A DNA stretch of 64,000 nt from Parerythrobacter lutipelagi. GTDB taxonomy: Bacteria > Pseudomonadota > Alphaproteobacteria > Sphingomonadales > Sphingomonadaceae. Shown here in pieces: positions 46,077 to 52,582 of this stretch. A model generated the notes under the pieces. That model was given only the letters and a program-made list of their open reading frames with translations, was not told where the DNA came from and searched no databases. The position numbers and the translations under genes are program-made. The DNA lies in assembly GCF_005434975.1 (NCBI RefSeq), contig NZ_SKCJ01000001.1, forward strand, positions 496,001 through 560,000. The letters run 5' to 3'. The number at the start of each line of letters is the position of its first letter. The first letter of the stretch is position 1.

Positions 46077-46778
46077 TCACGCAGCTTCCTTGCTGCCCTT
46101 GGACTTGGACTTTTCCTGCGGCGCGCGCGCCCATCGTCGTTCCCGATACCACTTGGTGATGATGGTCTTCTCTCCCTTCGCGACAGGAATTCCTTCGTGC
46201 AACGTCAACCAGTTGGGCAGGCCATCTCTGTTCATGTTGGCCCACAGAACAAGCATGCCTGCTACCGGCCTGATGCTGAACCCGGCTCGGACGAACTTTG
46301 TGTCCCCGCCCTCCATCTCGTCATCGAGATATGCCATCGCAGTCCAGACGCGCTGACCGCCTTCGCGGCGCGCAATTTTCCAGTGCGACTGACTCTCGTG
46401 CATGAAATCGCAGTGAGCCCGGAACGTCTGGCCCTCGGCATAATGCTGGCCTTGCGTCAGCTCGCCATTGATAGCCTCGATCCCCATGAGATCGGCTATG
46501 CGGGCATCTATCGCTTTTACCACCTCATCGTGCTCATCCATGTTCGAGGTTGAGCTCGTACGAAATTCCGAAATCGCCGGAAATTGATCGCCCATGGTTT
46601 TGGAACGCTCGAGCTTGCCCTTGATCAAGGCCTTCAAATATTCACGTTCGTCGGGCTTGATGAAATCTTTCACGAGGTAGATTTCGAGGCCACTGCGCCC
46701 GAATACAACCACATTTTCATGGGCCGCAATTCTTTTTTCAACTCGACGACTGATTGCAGCGCGTTCTCTAATTCCCAT
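46077..46778 (-). CDS. Prolyl 4-hydroxylase-type 2OG-Fe(II) oxygenase
   Basis: 233 residues from ATG 46778. The P4Hc signature is complete: substrate-loop SEFRTSSTSNM, iron ligands His122 and Asp124 (FRAHCDF), WTAMAYLDDEMEGGDTKF, distal His194 (WLTLHEGIPV) and the 2-oxoglutarate Lys204 ten residues later (KGEKTIITKWY). This matches collagen-type and bacterial prolyl 4-hydroxylases. Its gene follows a precursor peptide with 20 prolines, the most natural substrate in the region. The start upstream at 46841 would lie inside a stem-loop and is rejected. The Lys/Ser-rich tail (QEKSKSKGSK) is unusual. Confidence 0.88.
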   Translation of the reverse strand: MGIRERAAISRRVEKRIAAHENVVVFGRSGLEIYLVKDFIKPDEREYLKALIKGKLERSKTMGDQFPAISEFRTSSTSNMDEHDEVVKAIDARIADLMGIEAINGELTQGQHYAEGQTFRAHCDFMHESQSHWKIARREGGQRVWTAMAYLDDEMEGGDTKFVRAGFSIRPVAGMLVLWANMNRDGLPNWLTLHEGIPVAKGEKTIITKWYRERRWARAPQEKSKSKGSKEAA

Positions 46779-46838
46779 TGTGCAAGTCCTGCCGCATAAG
46801 TGCAGCCAAAGCTGCCTGGTATTTGAAAAGTGCAAAGT

Positions 46839-46888
46839 CATTCCGGCAAGGCGTGGGGTTCAAATTGCCCCATTGCCTTGCCGGAATG
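46839..46888 (-). other. Strong intercistronic stem-loop between precursor and modifying genes
   Basis: CATTCCGGCAAGGC (46839-46852) is a perfect inverted complement of GCCTTGCCGGAATG (46875-46888). An inner GTGGGG/CCCCAT stem extends it to about 20 bp around a small loop. No long T run follows on the reverse strand. Such a structure between a RiPP precursor and its enzymes commonly gives excess precursor mRNA by partial termination or by 3' end protection. Confidence 0.7.
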
Positions 46889-46948
46889 CTTCAAGGAACT
46901 TGCGACTGACAATGGGCCAAGCCCTTGGTCAGCCGACAGGCTTCCAAC

Positions 46949-47200
46949 TCAGAGATCCCTCGATGCCGGAAAAGGTCCGAACGCCGGAGAAGCCGGTATG
47001 GGCGGTTCGCCAGGATACGTCCAAGGCGGAGGTGGAGGCGGCGGCGGCGGCGGCGCGTTGGGAGGACCATAGGGGTCTCCTCCCACCACTTCGTCGAGAA
47101 CCTCGGGCGCTTCGATGCTTACGATGCCGTCAAGCTCACTTCCAGCAATATTTGCCTCAGTTACGCTCTTGGCTCCCTTTGTTGGGGATTTTCTTGCCAT
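46949..47200 (-). CDS. Double-glycine-leader, proline-rich RiPP precursor peptide
   Basis: 83 residues behind an excellent site (AGGAG, six bases before ATG). The leader, residues 1-41, is charged (MARKSPTKGAKSV...) and ends SIEAPEVLDEVVGG, a textbook Gly-Gly C39 cleavage site with Leu and Val at the expected helical positions. The core, residues 42-83, begins DPYGPPNA, has ten prolines at 50-59, then WTYPGEPPIPASP and a tail ending ASRDL. 20 of 42 core residues are Pro, with one Trp, two Tyr and two Phe, and no Cys. Leader cleavage and export by the PCAT, and Pro hydroxylation by the neighbouring P4H, are inferred. Confidence 0.85.
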   Translation of the reverse strand: MARKSPTKGAKSVTEANIAGSELDGIVSIEAPEVLDEVVGGDPYGPPNAPPPPPPPPPPWTYPGEPPIPASPAFGPFPASRDL

Positions 47201-47576
47201 TTCTACTCCTATCGCACACCGTTTTTGAGTGCTCTATAAATAACGCTTAACGGTTACATAGGAGTCAAGATCTCTAAAAGAAATTTTTTAGTTGACTACT
47301 TTGTGCTCATGCCCATCTGTCCGCTCTGCCATATAAAAAGGAGTAATCATGATGGATTTCCAGAGAAATGACTAGTGACCCCTATCCGTTTTCGAGCGAA
47401 ACTGCTGGTCGGTTTCAAGCATTTCGTCAGCGCACCGGCGTATGTGCCGCTCATTCAAGCAAGAGCAATATCACCCTTTGCTTGCGTGATAATGTCGTAC
47501 ACGGCAGAACGTGCCGCGCTTACCCTATTCGGAAGCTCGGAAGCTGATTTATCAGCCATGCCGCGCCCACCATTGC
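47201..47576. promoter_or_regulatory. AT-rich right end of the island with precursor promoter region
   Basis: No confident gene. On the reverse strand, TTGACT (47261-47266) and TATTTA about 20 bp on may form the precursor promoter, though the spacing is long. An 8-bp inverted pair, ACTCCTAT (47204-47211) and ATAGGAGT (47258-47265), brackets the leader region. On the forward strand AAAAAGGAG precedes a nine-codon frame (MMDFQRND, 47349-47375), either a leader peptide or a gene cut off at the island end. The region ends in the duplicated tRNA 3' end. Confidence 0.45.
47559..47573 (+). repeat. attR-like copy of the tRNA-Val 3' end
   Basis: TGCCGCGCCCACCAT, identical to 38713-38727 and in the same orientation, with CC-A versus CC-T immediately before it. 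It ends three bases before the tetR stop. No tRNA body precedes it, so it is a detached tRNA end. Confidence 0.8.
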
Positions 47577-48215
47577 TTAGTTTTTCGAGAGACCCTCACC
47601 AATAAGCAGGTTCGCCTGCCGGGCGATTTCGTCTGCGTCGCAGTCGCCCGAGCCCCAGATGGCGTAGCGCAGGCCAAGGAATACATTCATACCCATGATT
47701 GCCCAGGCCTGCGCCTCGTGCAGGTCTGACCGCAACTCGCCTTTGTCGGCGCCCGCTTTCAGGCGTTCGAGGATGCGTGCGGCAGTGTTTTCATAATGCG
47801 CGCGGTAACTGGCCGGGTCGACGAATTCCGCCTCGTCGATGATGCGATAGACTTCCTTGTGTTCGCTGGCGAAGCGCAGAAAAGCGGCCAGCGCCTGACG
47901 CTCCACCTCAAGCGCGCTCATGGGCTCGCGCACAGCTTCGCCGGCAGCTTGCTTCACGGCATCGCTCATATCTTTTACGAGCCCGCGAAAGATCGCGTCC
48001 TTCGAATCAAAATAGGTGTAAAATGTGCCAAGGGCGACACCGGCCCTGCGAGTGATGCCGCTGATCGAAGCTTCGTGAAACCCTTTCTCGCCGAATTCAC
48101 TGGCGGCAGCGTCCAGAAGCTTGCGCAGGGTACGGCGCCCACGCTCCGTGCGCGGAGTTTTTTCGCCAGAAGCCTGCTGCATCCCTGCCTGTTCGATCTT
48201 CGAGCCCCGTCCCAT
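47577..48215 (-). CDS. TetR-family transcriptional regulator
   Basis: About 212 residues from ATG 48215. The N-terminal TetR helix-turn-helix (EKGFHEASISGITRRAGVAL, then GTFYTYFDSKDAIF) is typical, and the C-terminal ligand domain ends in IWGSGDCDADEIARQANLLI. A second ATG at 48182 (MQQASGEK) is possible. It is divergent from the TonB receptor gene, and a perfect palindrome between them is a likely operator for both. The ligand is unknown. Confidence 0.88.
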   Translation of the reverse strand: MGRGSKIEQAGMQQASGEKTPRTERGRRTLRKLLDAAASEFGEKGFHEASISGITRRAGVALGTFYTYFDSKDAIFRGLVKDMSDAVKQAAGEAVREPMSALEVERQALAAFLRFASEHKEVYRIIDEAEFVDPASYRAHYENTAARILERLKAGADKGELRSDLHEAQAWAIMGMNVFLGLRYAIWGSGDCDADEIARQANLLIGEGLSKN

Positions 48216-48258
48216 ACCCCCTAAGTAAGCGCCAATCCCGTCCTGCACAAGATCCAAC

Positions 48259-48281
48259 TTGAAAGTCGGTTCAACTTTCAA
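48259..48281. promoter_or_regulatory. Palindromic operator between tetR and the TonB receptor gene
   Basis: TTGAAAGT-N7-ACTTTCAA is a perfect 8-bp inverted repeat with a 7-bp spacer, placed 44 bp from the tetR start and 39 bp from the receptor ATG. The geometry suits a TetR dimer. Confidence 0.65.
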
Positions 48282-48319
48282 TAACACGGCGAGCAATCAT
48301 GGATTCAGGGAGAAGAACA

Positions 48320-50662
48320 ATGGCCAGATTTGAACGCCGATTCGCCGCCAGCTTGCTCGTTGGCAGCGCCGCTCTTGCAATTACTGCTACCCCGGCGATG
48401 GCACAGGATGCTGGCGCAGACATCGCTGCCGAAAGCGGCAATTCAGATGGTCCGATCATCGTCACAGCGCGCCGCCGTGAAGAACGCATCACCGATGTAC
48501 CCCTGTCCATAACTGCCATTAACGGGCAGCAGCTTGCCAAGTCGGGCACGCTGGAATTGACGGAAATCGGCCAGAAAGTGCCCAATCTCACACTGGAGGT
48601 GAGCCGCGGCACCAACACCACTCTCACCGCCTTTATTCGCGGGGTCGGACAACAAGATCCGGTCGCCGGTTTCGAAGCCGGCGTCGGGCTGTATGTCGAC
48701 GATGTCTATCTCAATCGCCCGCAAGCCGCTGTCCTGGATATCTACGATGTCGAACGGATCGAAGTGCTGCGAGGTCCGCAGGGCACGCTTTACGGGCGCA
48801 ACACCATTGGCGGCGCGATCAAGTATGTGACCGCCCGCCTGCCCGATGCAACCACACTCAAGGTTCGCGGGACTTACGGCAGCTACGACCAGGCCGATCT
48901 GGTCGTGACGGCCTCCACACCGCTGACCGACAGCCTGCGCATCGGCGCGAGCGGCGCGCGCCTTTCGCGCGGCGGTTTCGGCGACAATTTGAACCTGCCC
49001 GGGGTAGAGAATTACAACAAGGATGTCTGGGCCGCACGCGGCACGATCGAATTCGACAACGGACCGATCTTTGTCCGTCTGTCCGGCGATTATGTGAAGG
49101 ACAATTCAGAGGCGCGGCAAGGTTCTCGCCTTATACCGGGTCTGTTCACCGGGGCTCCGGTACTCGATGACGTTTATGACACGCGGGCCGGACTCAACGT
49201 CGTTGATCAGGAAGTGGAGGCCTATGGCGGCGCGCTGCAGATCGCGCTCGATGTGTCCGATACCATCACGCTCAAGTCGATCACTGGCTACCGCGAGGAC
49301 AAGTCGACCAGCCCGATCGATTTCGACAGCCTTCCGGCTGCCGACCTCGATGTCCCGGCAATCTATGAGAACGACCAGTTCAGCCAGGAATTCCAGCTAT
49401 TGTACGACGGCGACCGCCTGAAGGGTGTCCTCGGAGTCTATTATCTTGACGCGAGCGCGTTCACCGCATTCGATGTGGCCCTGTTCACCACCGGAGCGCT
49501 GATCAATCTGCCTGGCCTGAATGCGCAGACACTGGGCGATGTCGACACGGAGACATACTCCGTCTTCGGCGATTTCACCTACGATATCACCGACCAGCTG
49601 AGCCTGTCGCTCGGCGGCCGCTACACGTGGGACAAACGGAGCAGCCGCGTGCTGCGCACCACTTTTATTGGTGGCTATTCGGACCTGTTCGCCACGGGCG
49701 CGATCCCGATTGCTGTCACATCCGATTTCGATGGCAGTGAGACCTTCGAGGAATTCACCCCGCGCGCTTCGATCAGCTTCAGGCCCGATGAGAACCACAA
49801 TATCTATTTCACCTATTCAAAGGGCTTCAAGGGCGGTGGCTTCGATCCGCGTGGGCAAACCACCGCAGCGCCCGATCTTGATGGCGATGGTGACATCGAT
49901 TTCGACGACCAGTTCCAATTCCTGCGCTTCGCGCCGGAGACAGTCGACAGCTATGAACTGGGCTGGAAAGCCTCGCTCCTCGACAACCGGCTGAACGTCG
50001 CATTCGCCATCTTCAAGGGCGATTACTCCGACATCCAGATCCCAGGTTCGGTCGGCATCGACGCGAACAATGACGGCGTGAACGAGACCTTCATCGGCAT
50101 TACCTCCAACGCCGGCTCGGCTGATGTCAACGGGTTCGAGTTCGAAGGCAATGCTCTGGTTGGCAGGGATTTCGCCGGCATGGGAAGCCGCTTTGATGTC
50201 AACTGGGCGCTCGGTTATGTCGATGCTCAATACAACCGGTTCATCGATGCTTTCGGCAATGATGTGGCAGACCAGCGGGTGTTCCAGAACACTCCTGAAT
50301 GGACGGTCAACACGGGATTTGATCTTGGCCTGCCGATTGGCAGCGGCTTCATCGACTTCCTCGGCTCAGTCTCGCTGCGTTCCGACGCAAGCCAGTTCGA
50401 AACGCCCAACGCGTTCCTCGACCAGGATGGATTTGTCCTGCTCGATGCCAGCATTGTCTACACGGCTGCCGATGATCGCTGGTCGGTCGGGGTGCATGGC
50501 AAGAACCTGACCGACGAACGGTACATCGTTTCAGGATACAACTTTGTCGCTGGCGGGACCAACGGTCAGCCTTTTGCATCTACCCTCGGCCTCGAAGGCA
50601 CGCTGACCGGTTTCTACGGCGATCCGCAGCGTTTCTTCATCACCGGCGAATTCCGCTTCTGA
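48320..50662 (+). CDS. TonB-dependent receptor
   Basis: About 780 residues from ATG 48320 with GGGAGAAG upstream. The signal peptide is SLLVGSAALAITATPAMAQ. A TonB box-like IIVTARRREERITDVP leads into a plug (FIRGVGQQDPVAGFEAGVGL, then YVDDVYLNRPQAAV and RIEVLRGPQGTLYGRNTIGG) and a long barrel ending FFITGEFRF. The sequence style is that of sphingomonad receptors for hydrophobic or lipid-like substrates. Control by the divergent TetR protein is likely. Confidence 0.93.
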   Translation: MARFERRFAASLLVGSAALAITATPAMAQDAGADIAAESGNSDGPIIVTARRREERITDVPLSITAINGQQLAKSGTLELTEIGQKVPNLTLEVSRGTNTTLTAFIRGVGQQDPVAGFEAGVGLYVDDVYLNRPQAAVLDIYDVERIEVLRGPQGTLYGRNTIGGAIKYVTARLPDATTLKVRGTYGSYDQADLVVTASTPLTDSLRIGASGARLSRGGFGDNLNLPGVENYNKDVWAARGTIEFDNGPIFVRLSGDYVKDNSEARQGSRLIPGLFTGAPVLDDVYDTRAGLNVVDQEVEAYGGALQIALDVSDTITLKSITGYREDKSTSPIDFDSLPAADLDVPAIYENDQFSQEFQLLYDGDRLKGVLGVYYLDASAFTAFDVALFTTGALINLPGLNAQTLGDVDTETYSVFGDFTYDITDQLSLSLGGRYTWDKRSSRVLRTTFIGGYSDLFATGAIPIAVTSDFDGSETFEEFTPRASISFRPDENHNIYFTYSKGFKGGGFDPRGQTTAAPDLDGDGDIDFDDQFQFLRFAPETVDSYELGWKASLLDNRLNVAFAIFKGDYSDIQIPGSVGIDANNDGVNETFIGITSNAGSADVNGFEFEGNALVGRDFAGMGSRFDVNWALGYVDAQYNRFIDAFGNDVADQRVFQNTPEWTVNTGFDLGLPIGSGFIDFLGSVSLRSDASQFETPNAFLDQDGFVLLDASIVYTAADDRWSVGVHGKNLTDERYIVSGYNFVAGGTNGQPFASTLGLEGTLTGFYGDPQRFFITGEFRF

Positions 50663-50674
50663 TCTGACATCCAC

Positions 50675-50917
50675 TCAATCGAAAGCGCTAGCGGGCCGCC
50701 GGTTCGCCCGCGACCGCGCAGCTTCCACTGTGAAGCTGCGCGGTTTCTGGTTCGCGTCACCGATTGCGAATACAACCAGATCGTCTGGCGCGACATCGTC
50801 TGCCGCATACCGATCCCAGTCGCGGTGGATCATATCGGGCGGACCGAAGATCCGCAGCGCATTCCAATACCGGTCATCGCGAAAGCCGACAAAATGAACG
50901 AGGCGGGACATTGTCAT
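50675..50917 (-). CDS. Small protein of unknown function
   Basis: 80 residues from ATG 50917 (MTMSRLVHFVGFRDDRYWNA); ATG 50911 two codons later is equally possible. The body has a compact pattern (FGPPDMIHRDWDRYAADDVA, then PDDLVVFAIGDANQ) and a basic C terminus. It is buried in a longer frame that overlaps ompW, but only this part has protein-like composition. It fills the gap between the TonB receptor and ompW. No domain was recognised with certainty. Confidence 0.6.
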   Translation of the reverse strand: MTMSRLVHFVGFRDDRYWNALRIFGPPDMIHRDWDRYAADDVAPDDLVVFAIGDANQKPRSFTVEAARSRANRRPASAFD

Positions 50918-50966
50918 CCAATGCCCCGCCCCGACGTGCGTTTCCAGCCCCGGAGGGGTCGTGGCG

Positions 50967-51638
50967 CTAGAAACGGTAAGAAAGACCCGCGCTGACGACC
51001 CACGGATCGAGCTGGTGCTCCGTCTGGATGGCAATTGTATTGCCAGCAAACCAACGTGCGGTCGTGTCGACGAAATACCGTTTGGCATCCACACTGATCC
51101 CCAGACCGCTGTCGTTGAGCTCGGCATCGAAGCCGGCCTGCAACGCAAAGCCGAATTCATCCGACAGGCTGAAATCGGTCACGCCGAGCGGGATCGTTGC
51201 CGCACCGGGCTCGTCGTCGATGAACATGAAATAGGCCGGACCCGCCCCGACATACGGCTTCACCGGACCGGCATCGAAATGATATTTGGCCGTCACCGTG
51301 GCCGGGATCAGCTTCGCGTCAGCGACCAGCTCGGCCCCGGGCAATCCGGTCGTGCCGTCGACATCGTGCTGAGTCAGGCAGCAGATCGTCTCGATCGAGA
51401 AATTGTCGCTCACGAAATACTCGATCGCAATCGTCGGGACCACATTGTCGTTGGCTCTGGTCTGAGTATTCGCCGGTAGACCGATCGTATCCACTTCGAC
51501 AGTCTTGATCTTGCCATCCGGCAGGACACCGGTGACGAATGCCTTGACCTGGACCGAACCTTCGCGCTCGGCAGCCTGCGCAGGTACCGTGGCCACGGCA
51601 CACGCGCCGGCCGCGAGCATCAGGATCTTGGTGTTCAT
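50967..51638 (-). CDS. ompW: OmpW-family outer-membrane protein
   Basis: 223 residues from ATG 51638. The signal peptide is ILMLAAGACAVATVPAQAAE. An 8-stranded barrel follows with the OmpW-type blocks VPTIAIEYFVSDNFSIE and TVTAKYHFDAGPVKPYVGAG, ending in WVVSAGLSYRF. OmpW forms a narrow hydrophobic channel, and in many bacteria its gene is under FNR control. An FNR box lies 95 bp upstream here, shared with the divergent regulator gene. Confidence 0.9.
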   Translation of the reverse strand: MNTKILMLAAGACAVATVPAQAAEREGSVQVKAFVTGVLPDGKIKTVEVDTIGLPANTQTRANDNVVPTIAIEYFVSDNFSIETICCLTQHDVDGTTGLPGAELVADAKLIPATVTAKYHFDAGPVKPYVGAGPAYFMFIDDEPGAATIPLGVTDFSLSDEFGFALQAGFDAELNDSGLGISVDAKRYFVDTTARWFAGNTIAIQTEHQLDPWVVSAGLSYRF

Positions 51639-51732
51639 TGGTTTTTCCCTGGCGAAACAGCGGCCGCACTGCGCGGCCCAGGATTCTTGCTTCGCTGCTG
51701 AACCCCTTTGGGGCGATTGCGGGGCAGGATCA

Positions 51733-51746
51733 TTGACCTGAGTCAA
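51733..51746. promoter_or_regulatory. FNR/FixK box between ompW and the fixK-like gene
   Basis: TTGACCTGAGTCAA fits the anaerobox TTGAT-N4-ATCAA with one change in each half. It lies 35 bp before the regulator ATG, suggesting autoregulation as well as ompW control. Confidence 0.65.
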
Positions 51747-51781
51747 AGACGCTGGACGCGCAAAAGGCCAGATAGCCCGTC

Positions 51782-52504
51782 ATGGCAACACAAACGGAAA
51801 AATGCGCCGGTGAAGCGCAATCGTTCGAGCGGTTCGGCGCCGCAATGCTGTCAGGCAAGGTCTCCGATTCTGCCTACCTGCGCTTCCAGTCGCTGGCAGC
51901 ATACCGCCAGATCAATGCAGGCGAGACCGTTCCAAATATGGATCTCGCCGACCGGTTTGTCTTTCTGGCATCGGGTGCAACCAAGCTGGTTGCCGAAGCT
52001 TCCGGCGGACGTGAGCAAGTGGTCGCTTTTCATTTCGCCGACGATCTTGTCTCCATTCCGGCCCGCGGGCCACATGGTTATACGCTGCGGGCGCTGACCG
52101 ATTGCGATATCCTTGTCTTCCCGTCGCTCGAGTTCATGCAGATTGCTCACACTGAACCGGTTACTCTGGGCGAAGTGGCGCGGCGCGCGCTCCATGCTCT
52201 TTGGCGGTGCCGTGAAAAGGCGGTCCTGCTCGGCCGCAAGACGGCGCAGGAAAGGATCGCGTCCTTCCTCATCGCAACGGCCCGCAGAATCGGCTCGATC
52301 GAGCGCGGAGCATGCGTCCTGAGCCTGCCGATGTCGCGCCGCGACATTGCCGACAGCCTCGGTCTGACGACTGAAACCGTGAGCCGCCAGTTCACCGATC
52401 TACGGCAAATGGGGCTGATCGCCACCTCCGGCAGGTCGGAAGTCCGGCTGCTCGACATAGCCGGCCTGGTAGCGCGTTCGGGCAATTTCTCCATAGCCGC
52501 GTGA
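51782..52504 (+). CDS. fixK: Crp/Fnr-family regulator, FixK-like
   Basis: 240 residues: a cyclic-nucleotide-binding-type domain at about 35-150 and a C-terminal Crp helix-turn-helix (MSRRDIADSLGLTTETVSRQ) whose SxxR recognition helix suits TTGAT-type sites. The N-terminal cysteine cluster that holds the [4Fe-4S] in FNR is absent: only Cys8 precedes residue 100. It is therefore more like FixK, which needs an upstream oxygen signal. It stands next to the cbb3 oxidase genes it presumably activates. Confidence 0.82.
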   Translation: MATQTEKCAGEAQSFERFGAAMLSGKVSDSAYLRFQSLAAYRQINAGETVPNMDLADRFVFLASGATKLVAEASGGREQVVAFHFADDLVSIPARGPHGYTLRALTDCDILVFPSLEFMQIAHTEPVTLGEVARRALHALWRCREKAVLLGRKTAQERIASFLIATARRIGSIERGACVLSLPMSRRDIADSLGLTTETVSRQFTDLRQMGLIATSGRSEVRLLDIAGLVARSGNFSIAA

Positions 52505-52517
52505 GAATTTCTCCAAT

Positions 52518-52531
52518 TTGATCTGAGTCAA
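52518..52531 (+). promoter_or_regulatory. FNR/FixK box upstream of ccoN
   Basis: TTGATCTGAGTCAA matches the anaerobox at all but one core position. It is 51 bp before the ccoN ATG, a normal class II activation distance once a leader is allowed. Confidence 0.75.
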
Positions 52532-52582
52532 TGTCTGCCCGGACGCAGCCGCATAGGCGGCAGGAAACCAACGGAGATTTTC

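Larger units (their letters stand above)
38713..47573. mobile_element. tRNA-Val-inserted genomic island carrying a proline-rich RiPP cluster (no integrase visible)
   Basis: An 8.85-kb segment lies between the two copies of the tRNA-Val end. It holds two converging operons with no housekeeping genes and AT-rich non-coding ends (38.73-39.1 kb and 47.2-47.4 kb), unlike the G+C-rich surroundings. Core-type genes resume at once on both sides (sppA on the left, tetR on the right). No integrase, transposase or excisionase frame was found, so the island is probably fixed or was mobilised in trans. Confidence 0.7.

Noticed and set aside
46830-47239. Gly-rich and Arg-rich plus-strand frames opposite the precursor
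   Set aside because: They are the antisense of the proline codons; only the minus frame has a ribosome site and a Gly-Gly leader.
47375-47605. 76-codon plus-strand frame crossing the right att copy
   Set aside because: Starts at GTG without a site, runs through the tRNA remnant into tetR, and shows no family features.
50919-51160. N-terminal part of a 161-codon minus frame reaching 51160
   Set aside because: This part lies inside ompW in another frame; only the segment from 50917 downwards is protein-like.
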